Positions 53,483 to 62,716 are shown, numbered from the stretch's first letter. The stretch: DNA of 64,000 bases from Hyphomonadaceae bacterium (GCA_019753105.1 JAIELJ010000011.1:62001-126000), one strand, 5' to 3'. Numbers and translations are program-made. The notes: generated from the letters alone by a model not told the origin.

Positions 53483-53788
53483 TCAGCCCATCAGGCCGGA
53501 GACGGCGGGGACAATCATGCCGCCGATCCCCATGAGCACCCAGAGCACGATCTGCGTCGCCCAAAACACGCCAGGCAATTTGAACGCGAAGCCGATGGCG
53601 ATCCCGATCACGGCGAACGCCGCCAAGCCGGCCCACCAGCCGAGGCCAATGGCGAAGGCCAGCGTCAGCAACGCGACGGATTGGATCACAAAGCAGCTGG
53701 TCCAGACCGTGGCCGAAAGGAAGCCCCCGAAGGTCTCCTTCTGGTCGCGGATATCCATGTTGCCACGCGCGTCGCTGTGCGACCCCAT
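53483..53788 (-). CDS. aa3-type cytochrome c oxidase subunit IV-like protein
   Basis: 101 aa. The segment G-N-M-D-I-R-D-Q-K-E-T-F-G-G-F-L at residues 9-24 is the signature of the small alphaproteobacterial aa3 oxidase subunit IV, which starts M-D-I-x-x-Q-x-x-T-(F/Y). Three hydrophobic segments follow (family members often have one, so this is longer than usual). GGAG lies eight bases before the start. Only four bases separate it from pntAA downstream, so they share a transcript. Its exact role in the oxidase is unclear. Confidence 0.75.
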   Translation of the reverse strand: MGSHSDARGNMDIRDQKETFGGFLSATVWTSCFVIQSVALLTLAFAIGLGWWAGLAAFAVIGIAIGFAFKLPGVFWATQIVLWVLMGIGGMIVPAVSGLMG

Positions 53789-53872
53789 CGCCTTGCTCCT
53801 CAGAAACTGGTCGCCGGGGTGTAAACCGCGCCGCGCGAGCGAACAAGCCGGGCCAATTGGCGCGGGGGCGCG

Positions 53873-54664
53873 TCAGCCCGCCCGAAAGTTCGGGCGGTTG
53901 GTGACGGAGACGAAACTGACCTCCTCGCCCTCGAACCGAGCCGCCGTCAGGGTGCCCGAAGCATAGGCGCCGGTATCCACAGCGATGCGGCGCTCGTCGG
54001 CGTAGGGTTTGTCCACCGGCGTATGGCCATGGACGATCCGGTGCGAGAATGGCCGCTTGCTGGCCAGGAAGCGCTCGCGCACCCAATAGAGATCCTGATC
54101 CGTTTGCTGTTCCAATGATCGCCCGGCATCGACGCCGGCATGCACGAAGGCGTAGTCGCCAAGCGTGACGTAGCGTTCCAGGCTGTCGAGGAAGGCGACG
54201 TGCGTAGGCGGAACAGCGGCGCGCAGCGCTTCGGCTGCGGCTTGCCATTCGTTCTCGTTGGCGGTCATCGCGGCGGGCGGCGTTACGCCATAAGCCAGGA
54301 AGGTCTCGGCTCCGCCCTGCAACACCCAAGCGCGGGCGCTCATCGGATCGGTCATGAAGGCCTGCATGATCTGTTCGTGATTGCCACGCAGGAACCGGCG
54401 CTCGAATCCGTTGGGCCGGCCTGAAAGCAACAGATCGATGACCTTATCGCTCTCGGGGCCGCGATCGACGTAGTCACCGAGAAAGATGACGATGGGCGGT
54501 CCGGCGGCGCGAGCGTCGACCTCGGCGCGATCCTCGAGGCGCTCCAGCATCAAAGCGAGCAAATCGGCCCGGCCGTGGATGTCGCCCACGGCGTAGCCCA
54601 CGCGGCCATCCTCGAATTTGGCGGGGCGCGTCTGAGGGCGATCGAACATCCTCAGCAGGTTCAT
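53873..54664 (-). CDS. Metallophosphatase, PPP-type (ApaH/PrpA-like)
   Basis: 263 aa. All PPP-family metal motifs are present: G-D-I-H-G near 27-31, G-D-Y-V-D-R-G near 66-72, G-N-H-E near 95-98, and the later H-A-G near 180 and H-G-H near 212. Such enzymes dephosphorylate proteins or cleave diadenosine tetraphosphate; the short form with metal sites only fits the bacterial Ser/Thr phosphatase group. Start at 54664 (MNLLRMFDRP). Divergent from the polysaccharide-export gene at 54844, 179 bp apart. Confidence 0.88.
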   Translation of the reverse strand: MNLLRMFDRPQTRPAKFEDGRVGYAVGDIHGRADLLALMLERLEDRAEVDARAAGPPIVIFLGDYVDRGPESDKVIDLLLSGRPNGFERRFLRGNHEQIMQAFMTDPMSARAWVLQGGAETFLAYGVTPPAAMTANENEWQAAAEALRAAVPPTHVAFLDSLERYVTLGDYAFVHAGVDAGRSLEQQTDQDLYWVRERFLASKRPFSHRIVHGHTPVDKPYADERRIAVDTGAYASGTLTAARFEGEEVSFVSVTNRPNFRAG

Positions 54665-54843
54665 GAGCCATCCGTTATGTGTGACCCAGGCGCTGCGCAA
54701 GCCGGTTCCCCAGTATGCCGAGCGCCGCGAGGTTAAGCCTGAATAGCACAGTTTTGCGCACTTTGCCGCGCGTGCCGCGATGGCCCCTTCTTTGCTTCGA
54801 TTGGAGCTTCGCGTACAAGATCGCCCCAGAGGGACGCCCATTC

Positions 54844-55422
54844 ATGACTTCGCCGATTTGGCACACGCGCCGCACGCTTCTGCGCACACTGGCTTTTGGC
54901 GCGGGCGCGAGCGCTTTAGGCGCGTGCGCAACGGGCCCTGCGGCCTCGACCGGCGATTGGCAACCGGTTGAATACCGGCTTGGCCCGGCCGATCAGCTGC
55001 GCATCACCGTATTTAACGAGCCTGGCCTGACCGGGCCGTTCGTTGTCGGCGCGCAGGGCAATATCGCTTATCCGCTGGTGGGCGATGTCCGCGCCGCGGG
55101 CCTCACTGTTCCGGAATTCACTGAGTCCCTGCGCACAGCGTTGCAGGAATATGTGCGCACGCCGAATGTGAGCGTCGAAGTCACCAATTACCGGCCGTTT
55201 TTCATACTGGGCGAAGTCCAGCGTCCGGGTTCCTATCCGTACGTGATCGATCTCACGGTTATGAACGCTGTCGCGACCGCGGGCGGATTCACCTATCGGG
55301 CGAATCGCGGCCGCGTGTTCATCCGTCACGCCAACGCCGCCGAAGAGCGCTCATACGATCTGACCGCGACAACACCGGTGATGCCGGGCGACACGGTTCG
55401 CATTGGTGAACGCATTTTCTAA
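54844..55422 (+). CDS. Polysaccharide export lipoprotein (Wza/GumB-like)
   Basis: 192 aa. Twin-Arg-like N-terminus (T-R-R-T-L-L) and lipobox L-G-A-C (Cys27). The Poly_export domain shows Y-R-L-G-P-A-D-Q-L-R-I-T-V-F near 44-57, the standard opening, then a SLBB-type segment G-E-V-Q-R-P-G-S-Y-P near 120-129. It lacks the C-terminal helix of full-length Wza and fits the shorter alphaproteobacterial form. It forms the outer-membrane exit for polysaccharide. First gene of the plus-strand EPS unit. Confidence 0.9.
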   Translation: MTSPIWHTRRTLLRTLAFGAGASALGACATGPAASTGDWQPVEYRLGPADQLRITVFNEPGLTGPFVVGAQGNIAYPLVGDVRAAGLTVPEFTESLRTALQEYVRTPNVSVEVTNYRPFFILGEVQRPGSYPYVIDLTVMNAVATAGGFTYRANRGRVFIRHANAAEERSYDLTATTPVMPGDTVRIGERIF

Positions 55423-55455
55423 GTGCGTTAGCCATTTCCCTGCGCGGCGCGGAGC

Positions 55456-57588
55456 GTGCATGGGACAAGCGTTCGAATGCACGATGGCCGCTCAATGAAC
55501 GTGATGAACTCCACCGCAGACGCCTCAGCCAGCGCCCCGCGCGGGTTGGCGGACGTACTGGGCATCAGCGCCGCCATGCGCGTCATCCGCCGCAGGCTCG
55601 TTTTGATCCTCGGGATCGGCGTCACAGCGGCTGTTCTTGCATTCACCATTTTGATGCTGCAGCCGGCGACATACACCGCCTCCTCGCTGCTTCTTATCTC
55701 ACCGCGGACGCCAGAGAACGCGGCGGGCACGATCAATCCGCTGGCGCCGCAAGCGCCGCTGGTTTCACCGGTTGATTCCGAAATCGAATTGCTGCGCTCG
55801 CCGGCGCTGATGGACGATCTCGCACAGCGTTTGGGTCTGCAAAGCAGCAACACCACCAATGCAGCTGAACTCGATCTCGCCAGCGTCATTGATGTCGAGC
55901 GCCGCGCCGGCACCAACGTCATCGAAATCCGCGCCCGCTCCGGCGATCCAGCCCGCGCGCAGCTGATCGCCAACACCTATGCCGATATTTACCTGACCGG
56001 CCAGTTGAACGCAGCACTCGGCGGCAATGCGCAAGAGAGCGCGGTCGCGTCGGAGCGCTTGGCGCAATTGCGTCAAGACGCGCAAGCCGCCGAAAGCGCT
56101 GCCGAAAACGCGCGCGTGGAAGCCGGCGTCGGCTCTTCCGGCAACGATGGCGGCGATCTGGCAGCACAAGTTCAGCAAGCGCAGAGCGATCTTGCAGCAG
56201 CGCAAGCGCGGCAGCGCCGCGTGCAGGAGCTGCGCAACGCCGGCGGCTCTACCGATAGCGTCGCCAACGCGCTTGGCTCATCACAACTCAACGCGCTTAT
56301 GCAGCGCTCGGCTGAACTCAATCGCCGTATCGACGATCTGAACCAGCGCTATCTGCCTTCGCATCCCGATCTCGTCGCGGCCAACGCCGAGCGCGAAGAT
56401 CTCGATCGCCGCATACAGCGCGAGGTTCAGCGCGCAGCCGTCGACGCCGCCGATCAGGTCGCGGCAGCGCGCGCCCGTTTAGAGTCGCTTCAAACCGCGA
56501 TGCGCACCGCGGGCGACAATCTGCGCGGGACCACTGCCTCAAGCGAGAGCTTGCAGGATCTTGAGCGCCAAGCCGCCGAAGCGCGCCGCATCTATGAGAG
56601 CTTCCTTGAGCGCCAGCAGGCGATCATGGGGCAAGCCGGGAGCGGCGCGGTTGATGCGCGCCTGCTCTCTTACGCTTCACTGCCAGCCGCGCCGACCTCG
56701 CCGCAGCTTCGGCTTGTGCTCGCGATCGCACTGGCGCTCGGTATCTTCCTCGGCTTTGGCGCAGCCGCCCTCGTCGAACTCTTCGACCAATCGGTGAAGA
56801 ACGCCGACGACATCGAGGCCAAGACCGGCGCCAAGGCGATCGCCTCGATCCCCGTCATCTCCAAGCGCATGCTGCGGCAGATGCCGCCGGCGGAGCGCCA
56901 TCCTTCGGGCTATCTCGTTGGGCGGCCGATGTCGGCGTTTACCGAAGCACTGCGCGTGCTGCGCACGGTGATCGTTTATTCCAAGCTCGATTTCTCGGTG
57001 AAGGTTGTAGCCGTCACGTCGGCGGTGCCGAACGAAGGCAAAACGACGGTCTCCATGTGCTTGGCGCGCGTGGCGGCAATGTCAGGCCAGAAAGTCTGCG
57101 TCGTCGATTGCGATCTGCGCATGCAATCGATCAACGATGTCATCGATATCGAGACCGATGTCGGCATTCTGCAAGTGCTGGCGGGCGAAGCGCCTTGGCG
57201 CTCGGCGATCGTACGCGATCCGAACTCCGACGCGCACGTCCTGCCGGTGGCGACATCCGGCTTCACGCCGCGCGACGTGTTCGGCTCGGAGGCCATGAAC
57301 ACGCTGATCAAGGATTTGCGCGAAGCTTATGACCTTGTGATCCTCGATTGCGCGCCGATCCTGGCGGTGGCGGAAACCCGCATTCTGGTGGCGCAAGCCG
57401 ATACGACGGTGATCGTGGCGCGTCTGGGCAAAACCCCGGTCGGCGCAATGCGGGCCGCGGTGCATCAGACGAACACGGCCGGCGGCAACGTTTTGGGCAT
57501 TGCGCTGAATTGCGTGCTGCCAAACTGGCAGACGTTCTCGGACTCGCTCTATTTCGATCAGAGCAAGTCGTACTACAGCGTCTCGTAA
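55456..57588 (+). CDS. Wzz-type chain-length protein fused to BY-kinase (tyrosine autokinase)
   Basis: About 700 aa. Wzz domain with two membrane helices (near 60 and near 430) and a long coiled-coil between; then the tyrosine kinase domain with Walker A S-A-V-P-N-E-G-K-T-T-V near 525-535, Walker A' V-C-V-V-D-C-D-L-R near 548, Walker B L-V-I-L-D-C-A-P near 634. The C-terminus Y-F-D-Q-S-K-S-Y-Y-S-V-S is a tyrosine cluster, the autophosphorylation site. It controls polymer length with the export lipoprotein. Start codon is uncertain: GTG 55456, ATG 55477 and ATG 55495 are all possible and none has a strong ribosome site. Confidence 0.92.
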   Translation: MHGTSVRMHDGRSMNVMNSTADASASAPRGLADVLGISAAMRVIRRRLVLILGIGVTAAVLAFTILMLQPATYTASSLLLISPRTPENAAGTINPLAPQAPLVSPVDSEIELLRSPALMDDLAQRLGLQSSNTTNAAELDLASVIDVERRAGTNVIEIRARSGDPARAQLIANTYADIYLTGQLNAALGGNAQESAVASERLAQLRQDAQAAESAAENARVEAGVGSSGNDGGDLAAQVQQAQSDLAAAQARQRRVQELRNAGGSTDSVANALGSSQLNALMQRSAELNRRIDDLNQRYLPSHPDLVAANAEREDLDRRIQREVQRAAVDAADQVAAARARLESLQTAMRTAGDNLRGTTASSESLQDLERQAAEARRIYESFLERQQAIMGQAGSGAVDARLLSYASLPAAPTSPQLRLVLAIALALGIFLGFGAAALVELFDQSVKNADDIEAKTGAKAIASIPVISKRMLRQMPPAERHPSGYLVGRPMSAFTEALRVLRTVIVYSKLDFSVKVVAVTSAVPNEGKTTVSMCLARVAAMSGQKVCVVDCDLRMQSINDVIDIETDVGILQVLAGEAPWRSAIVRDPNSDAHVLPVATSGFTPRDVFGSEAMNTLIKDLREAYDLVILDCAPILAVAETRILVAQADTTVIVARLGKTPVGAMRAAVHQTNTAGGNVLGIALNCVLPNWQTFSDSLYFDQSKSYYSVS

Positions 57589-57589
57589 C

Positions 57590-58366
57590 TTAGTTGCTTG
57601 AACGCTTGCGCACGACGACTGCGCGCTGGGCGTCTGCTTTGGCGCGCACCAGGGCCGGGCTCCAGAGTTCGCCGCGATTGAGCAGCGACTTCAGCGCGTC
57701 CCAGAAAATCAAAGCGTCCGTCAGGAATGACCAGGACATCGCGTAGGCTTTGTATTGCGCCAGCGTGTCCTCGTGGCCGTCAAGGATGACTTCGACGCCG
57801 ACGACACCGGGCCGGGCGCTGAGATAGTGGCGCTTAGCCGACTTCATCGGCTCAAGCTCATCTCGCGTGAGCGGCGCGGGGCCGACGATCGACATCTCGC
57901 CGCGCAGCACGTTCAAGAGCTGCGGCAAGCGCTCAAGCGCGCGCACCCACTTGGCGCGGCGATCTTCAGCGCGGGTTTCGATCACGCGCCAGGCGCGGGT
58001 CTGTTCGCTATCGTCACCGGCGACAATTTCTTCGACTTTCGACGTCGGCGGTTCGATGCGCAGTGAGAAGCGCTGGAAGGCGAAGCCGCCATAGCCGATG
58101 CGTTCATCGCTGATGAAAACCGGCGCGTTGTGGCGGAGCTTTGAAATACCGGCAGCAATGCCAAGCAGCGGCGCCCAGAGCGGCGTCGTCAGCAGCACGA
58201 TGGCGATATCGGCGGCGCGTTTGCCCCAACCGCCGAGCACAGCGTCATACGAGACAACGGGCGCGCTTGCGAGATCACGACGCAACGCCGCTTCAAAGGC
58301 ATTACGCGCTTCTGCGCTGTTGGGACCCGGTTGATCCGACGGTCCGCGTGGCATCTGAATGAGCAT
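57590..58366 (-). CDS. Sugar-phosphate transferase (bacterial sugar transferase, WcaJ/EpsL type)
   Basis: 258 aa. Monotopic phosphoglycosyltransferase: K-R-A-A-D-I-A-I near 49-56, a reentrant hydrophobic helix (about 53-72), catalytic region where the usual D-E is moved, R-L-P-Q-L-L-N-V-L-R-G-E-M-S-I-V-G-P near 145-162 and Y-L-S-A-R-P-G-V-V-G near 182-191. The family links the first sugar phosphate to undecaprenyl phosphate. The usual G-R-x-G-x-x-G core is changed to G-V-V-G and the motif S-x-D-E-L-P is R-A-L-E-R-L-P. Convergent with the kinase gene and 1 bp from it. Confidence 0.82.
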   Translation of the reverse strand: MLIQMPRGPSDQPGPNSAEARNAFEAALRRDLASAPVVSYDAVLGGWGKRAADIAIVLLTTPLWAPLLGIAAGISKLRHNAPVFISDERIGYGGFAFQRFSLRIEPPTSKVEEIVAGDDSEQTRAWRVIETRAEDRRAKWVRALERLPQLLNVLRGEMSIVGPAPLTRDELEPMKSAKRHYLSARPGVVGVEVILDGHEDTLAQYKAYAMSWSFLTDALIFWDALKSLLNRGELWSPALVRAKADAQRAVVVRKRSSN

Positions 58367-58648
58367 TGAACGACCCTAGCGCCCTCTCCGCCCAGTAATT
58401 AAGTCGGAGGCCGCAAAGAGCAACACGCGCGGCCTGCTTTCTTAAGGTTATTTGCCGATTCTCTGCGTTTACTAGGCATCGCTCGCGTTGCGAGAAATGG
58501 CGCCTCAAAACACGCCAAGTCTGTGGATAAGTTCGCAGCTGCACGATGCCTTTGGGGATTGCGCGGCATGTGCAAGCAGAGCAGAAAAAGAGTGCTGCGC
58601 AATGGTCCCAGGGCTGGGGAAGCGAAGAGGGCTGCTTTGACGTCACAC

Positions 58649-59674
58649 ATGACAGGCGACCGGAGCCGATTTGAGCCCGGGACGCTTGGCGCTGCAACCT
58701 TGCGTTCAAGACGGCCCGCAGGCCGTTCGCTCGCGCTCGGCCGCGCGCAACGTGCCGTGGGCCGTCAAATCTGGCTCTTCGCCGCAATCGCAATTCTGGT
58801 GACGGGCGGTGGCGTTGCTTACGACTTGGCGGGCGGTGTCCGGATACTTTCATCCTTGGCGTTCTGGGCGCCGATCGGTCTGGGGCTCGGCCTTCTCGCT
58901 GGGCTCGTGCGCGAGCTGAACCGCAACACCGTCACGGTGCTGTCCAATCTGGGCAAGCATCGTGGCTACACCGTTTTGGGCGCCGCCCCCCAGCTCACCG
59001 AACGCGCCCTTCGCGAATTGGCGCCCGACAAGCGCTCGCCCTTCGGCTGCGTCGCGTTCCAGCCCGCCTCGCCCTTCGCCACCGCCTTCCGCGATCTCCA
59101 GGGCGTGCTGCGCGAAGATCAGCTGGTAGCGTTCATTGCGTCTTCCCCTGCCGAGGGCGCGACTACGGCGGCGCTCTGCACGGCGGTCGCGGCTGCCCAG
59201 CAAGGCCGGCGCGTGATCGTGGTGGACTGCGACACCCGACGCCGCTCGCTGACCAAAGAATTGGGCTCCAACCCGACCGCCGGCATTCTCGAATGCTGCG
59301 AAGAGCCGCACAATTGGCGTTCCTACATCGAGGAAGAACCGGAAACCGGCATCCACTTGCTGCCCGCCGCGCGGATGACCAATCCGTGGAAGACGCTGGT
59401 GGCGTCGAACAATCTGGCCGTGCTGCTTGGGTTCTTGCGCGAGCACTATGATCTCGTCGTGCTGGATTGCCCGCCGGCGTTGCGCAGCGGCGAAGGCTCG
59501 ATCCTTGCCAGCTACGCCGATAAGGCCGTCGCCGTCGCGGCTTGGGATCAAACGCAGATCAATGCGATCCGCCAAACCGTAAGAACGTTGCAGAACAGGG
59601 CCGGCGTGCGCACGGCGGTTTACGTCAATCGCGTACTGCCTGGCTTCCGCTTCGGACGTCTGCGACCGGACTGA
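58649..59674 (+). CDS. CpsD-like P-loop protein with degenerate Walker A
   Basis: 341 aa (a longer form from ATG 58568 is possible). Two membrane helices (about 35-55 and 62-82) then a tyrosine-kinase-type nucleotide domain. Where BY-kinases have E-G-K-S/T-T, this protein reads S-S-P-A-E-G-A-T-T-A-A: the phosphate-binding lysine is replaced by alanine. Walker A' V-I-V-V-D-C-D-T-R and Walker B L-V-V-L-D-C-P-P remain. There is no C-terminal tyrosine cluster (ends F-G-R-L-R-P-D). It may be a pseudokinase partner of the upstream autokinase. It overlaps the convergent Hsp70-like gene by 50 bases. Confidence 0.8.
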   Translation: MTGDRSRFEPGTLGAATLRSRRPAGRSLALGRAQRAVGRQIWLFAAIAILVTGGGVAYDLAGGVRILSSLAFWAPIGLGLGLLAGLVRELNRNTVTVLSNLGKHRGYTVLGAAPQLTERALRELAPDKRSPFGCVAFQPASPFATAFRDLQGVLREDQLVAFIASSPAEGATTAALCTAVAAAQQGRRVIVVDCDTRRRSLTKELGSNPTAGILECCEEPHNWRSYIEEEPETGIHLLPAARMTNPWKTLVASNNLAVLLGFLREHYDLVVLDCPPALRSGEGSILASYADKAVAVAAWDQTQINAIRQTVRTLQNRAGVRTAVYVNRVLPGFRFGRLRPD

Positions 59675-61004
59675 ACGTCCCCTTCGCCGCCAGCATGCCA
59701 TCCGGCGCGAGCGCGCCGCCTATAGCGATGGCCAATTGCGGAAACACCGGTGCGAGGTTGCCGCGAAACTCCGGCGCGTGCGCCCACTTCGGCGTCGCCG
59801 GACGCGGCGTAACATGCGGGCGCGATCCCCGCGTGTTCTTCGAGGCGATCAGCGCTTGAATGAATGGCGCACTCGCACCGCCGCCGACTGCAACAGCCTC
59901 AACGCTGGTGCGCCCGCGCGCAGCGGCGTCATCGCGCACAACAGCGACGCAGTGTTCGTAGGCGGCCTTTAGCTCTTTGGCGAAAGCCTTGAAATCGCTG
60001 TCCTTCTCAACGTCGCGCGCGGACATCATGAACATCTTGTCGCGATAGCGGACACTGACTTGGCCTTCGGCGAACAAAGTCTCTTTGGTCTCGCGCATAT
60101 CGCGCATCAGGTGCGCCCAAAGATCTGCTTTCTGTTCGGTGGTCTTGGCCCATTTGGCGGCGTCGAGCGCGCGGTTGGCGATGACGCGGTCGATGAAGTC
60201 ACCGGCTTGCTTCAGCGTTGAGCGCGCTTCGGGCAATTCGAACATGCGCGTGCCGATACGCGCAAGCGCTGCAATATCGGTGGTGCCCGCACCCATATCG
60301 ACGACGAGCAGGTGCGAAGCGTTATCGTCCAAGCCGATGGACGTATAGGCGGCCGCGGCCGTCGCTTCGTAGATCAGGCCCATGTCGAGCGGCTGCGCGC
60401 GCTCGAGCGCGCCCGGAAGCTCTCTTGTCACTGTGTTGATGTCGAGCCCGGCTTCGGAGAGCAGCGCGTCGCCCATACGCGCGCGCATCGCCTCGGCTTC
60501 ACCGAAGAGCTTGACCACCGTGCCGTGCAAGCCCGCGCTATCGCCGCCGCGCCAGGCGGGCGCAGCGTAACGGCGGGCGATGCGGCCGGTGATGGCGCTA
60601 TCGAGCGACCGCGCCTTCTCGATCGCGGCCAGCAGATAGGCGAGATAAAGCACGATCAGATCGCGCATCTGAAAAATGCGATGCGGATCGATGCTGAGCG
60701 GCGCGTTTGTGTTGAGCGCGCGGTCCAAATCCGAGACCGAGAGCAGCGTCTTGAATGATTTCAGCGCCGCGCGCTTGCTGCCCAGCGCATCGGCGCGCGC
60801 GATGGCGGAGCGGCCAAAAAGGATGCGGTCCGCATCGACGAAAACAGCGCTATCCAACAGGAAGGCGTTGCCGCGGCCATCATGGGCGCCAAGCCGCAAC
60901 GGGCGAACGCGCGCCGGGTCAAAGCGCGACCACGCTCCCGTGGGCACGACCACCGCCTTCGAGAAGGCGGTGCCGAAATCGATGCAGAGCGTCCAGTCGC
61001 TCAT
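59625..61004 (-). CDS. Hsp70-like (actin-fold) ATPase
   Basis: 459 aa, shorter than DnaK and without its substrate-binding domain. Actin-ATPase motifs: phosphate 1 C-I-D-F-G-T-A-F-S-K near 7-16, phosphate 2 L-V-V-D-M-G-A-G-T-T-D-I near 233-245, and adenosine motif A-V-G-G-G-A-S-A-P near 380-388. The chain also has an inserted basic/aromatic region (H-V-T-P-R-P-A-T-P-K-W near 405). Start chosen at 61004, overlapping the stop of the upstream GrpE-like gene (TGATG). Standalone Hsp70-family ATPases can act as chaperones or regulators; no function is assigned. Confidence 0.75.
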   Translation of the reverse strand: MSDWTLCIDFGTAFSKAVVVPTGAWSRFDPARVRPLRLGAHDGRGNAFLLDSAVFVDADRILFGRSAIARADALGSKRAALKSFKTLLSVSDLDRALNTNAPLSIDPHRIFQMRDLIVLYLAYLLAAIEKARSLDSAITGRIARRYAAPAWRGGDSAGLHGTVVKLFGEAEAMRARMGDALLSEAGLDINTVTRELPGALERAQPLDMGLIYEATAAAAYTSIGLDDNASHLLVVDMGAGTTDIAALARIGTRMFELPEARSTLKQAGDFIDRVIANRALDAAKWAKTTEQKADLWAHLMRDMRETKETLFAEGQVSVRYRDKMFMMSARDVEKDSDFKAFAKELKAAYEHCVAVVRDDAAARGRTSVEAVAVGGGASAPFIQALIASKNTRGSRPHVTPRPATPKWAHAPEFRGNLAPVFPQLAIAIGGALAPDGMLAAKGTFSPVADVRSGSQAVRD

Positions 61005-61456
61005 CACCCGCTCTTCTTTCGCGCCTTCCGCACCACCGGAGCGGCGCGCGATTTGGCCAAAACGTCCATGCCGCGCACTACCCCCCGCGCTGCAATACGC
61101 ACGTTCCTTGGCATTTTCGCGACGGGCCCGGCAAGCTCGTGACGCTGCGGATCGTACTTTTCGGAGGCGTCCAGCTCACTGATGCGGCTCAAGCCCCGTT
61201 TGCGGGCAGCGCGGGAGAGCGCCTGCGTCAGCAGGGTCATGGCATTGTCGCGCTGTTTCTTGGTTGTGGCGGCGGAGAGCGCGTCGCATTCGACCAGAGC
61301 CTCCGCTAAGGCCCGATCGGCCTCCTCCCAAGCTGCCTCGGCGAGCGCGTCCGCAAGCGAAGGCGCCGCGCTTTTGGGCGCGGCGCTCCGTTTGCTGGAC
61401 GCCCTGGTCGCCTTCTTGGGCGTTGGGCGCTTGGTCGCTTTCTTCTTCGCGGGCAT
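61004..61456 (-). CDS. GrpE-like protein, probable partner of the Hsp70-like ATPase
   Basis: 150 aa. A Lys/Ala/Pro-rich disordered N-terminus (1-32) is followed by a long charged helix and, at the C-terminus, K-Y-D-P-Q-R-H-E-L near 101-109 and V-R-I-A-A-R-G-V-V-R-G near 120-130, which match the beta-domain pattern of GrpE (x-D-P-x-x-H-E-A ... V-x-x-V-x-x-x-G-Y). GrpE is the ADP-release factor of DnaK. The gene overlaps the Hsp70-like gene by its stop codon, so it would be its dedicated exchange factor. The relation is inferred from a short motif and from gene order. Confidence 0.6.
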   Translation of the reverse strand: MPAKKKATKRPTPKKATRASSKRSAAPKSAAPSLADALAEAAWEEADRALAEALVECDALSAATTKKQRDNAMTLLTQALSRAARKRGLSRISELDASEKYDPQRHELAGPVAKMPRNVRIAARGVVRGMDVLAKSRAAPVVRKARKKSG

Positions 61457-61498
61457 GGGTCCTTCAGAGCCTTACCGGCGCCCGCCCGCGGCCTCTCC

Positions 61499-62716
61499 TC
61501 AGAGGCGCAGGCTGATGCCGACCGAGACCGCTTCCACTTCGAAGTTGCGGACCGCCACGGTCGAGTCAACGTCATCAACGGAATAGCGCGCGCGCAGGGC
61601 GACACGGCGATTGAGGATGTAGTCAGCGCCAACGTCGTAACGCAGGAACTCGTCGGTGCGATCGGTGCCTTCGTATTCACGCTCGCCGCTACGGACGCCG
61701 GCGGTGAGGATGATGTTGCGGCGGAGCTCGTGGTCGACGCGCGCGCCGTACTCGGTGTTGATGTAGGGCGTGCCCGAAGCCAAGCCGATTTCGTTGTCGG
61801 CGGTGCGTGAACCATCGACCGTCACGGTCGTCAATGGCGTCACATACCACTCGACGCGGCCAGCGACAGCGAGGCCATCGAGCGCGCCGAAGGCCGGGCT
61901 CTCATACTCGCGTTCGAACTGACCAACCGAAACTTCGCCGCGGAAAAGATCGCCATTATAGGCGACGCCGGCAAGCAGCGAGCGGCCTTCCGAGCTGGAG
62001 CCCGGATTGTTGTCATAGTTTCGCTCATCGACCGTGGCCGTAGCGAACAGCCCAACACGCGGCGTGATTTCGTAGTTCAAGCGACCGCGCAGGCCCGACT
62101 GGTCAGAGTCACGGACCGAGGCTGCGCCGTCATACTCGCGCTCGCTCGTGTATGCGTCGAGGCGCACGCCCAAACGCGCGAACCGGTGCGACACGCCGAT
62201 GGAAGCCTCCGTACGATCAAACTCCACCGGCGCAGCGATGAGCAGAATGTCGGAATCGGTGCGAGCGATGTATTCGTGCGAAACGCCTGCCGAGCCATGA
62301 AGCGCGGTATCGGCGCTCACGTCCCAACGGCCACCGAGGCGCGCATAGTGCGTGTCCACATCTTCGCTTGAGAAGTCTTCGTGGCTGCGGAGAGCGGCAC
62401 CGCCTTCGAGCGTCAGCTCATTGCGCGACCAATTGGACGAGAGCCGTGCACGGGGGGCGAGCGTGGTGACAATGTCGTCGTTCTCGAAGCCTGACGGCGC
62501 AGCGAACAAATTGTCCGTGCTCGTCACGTCGAGATCGACATTGGCGTTGAGCGTAAAGCCGCCGAGGCGCACGCCGAGCGGATCGGTTTCAGGACGCGGA
62601 CGCTCGCGCACTGAGACAACGTCCTGACGTCCTTCGACTTCCTGCGCCAGCGCATGCACCGGGAGCATCGTGATCAAGGTCGCTGCGAACAGCGAAGCAA
62701 ATGGATTGAGCCGCAC
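61499..62716 (-). CDS. Outer-membrane beta-barrel protein of the exopolysaccharide locus (BBP2-like)
   Basis: 405 aa from a GTG at 62716 (GGGGA about eight bases upstream). Signal peptide ends HALAQ-EV. The rest is about sixteen to eighteen amphipathic strands (for example R-G-R-L-N-Y-E-I-T-P-R-V-G-L-F-A-T-A-T-V) closed by S-V-G-I-S-L-R-L. It fits the family of outer-membrane beta-barrels that stand next to Wza-less or Wza-containing polysaccharide export genes in alphaproteobacteria. A role as export pore or barrel partner is likely but inferred. The longer frame to 62866 is non-coding in style. Confidence 0.82.
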   Translation of the reverse strand: MRLNPFASLFAATLITMLPVHALAQEVEGRQDVVSVRERPRPETDPLGVRLGGFTLNANVDLDVTSTDNLFAAPSGFENDDIVTTLAPRARLSSNWSRNELTLEGGAALRSHEDFSSEDVDTHYARLGGRWDVSADTALHGSAGVSHEYIARTDSDILLIAAPVEFDRTEASIGVSHRFARLGVRLDAYTSEREYDGAASVRDSDQSGLRGRLNYEITPRVGLFATATVDERNYDNNPGSSSEGRSLLAGVAYNGDLFRGEVSVGQFEREYESPAFGALDGLAVAGRVEWYVTPLTTVTVDGSRTADNEIGLASGTPYINTEYGARVDHELRRNIILTAGVRSGEREYEGTDRTDEFLRYDVGADYILNRRVALRARYSVDDVDSTVAVRNFEVEAVSVGISLRL

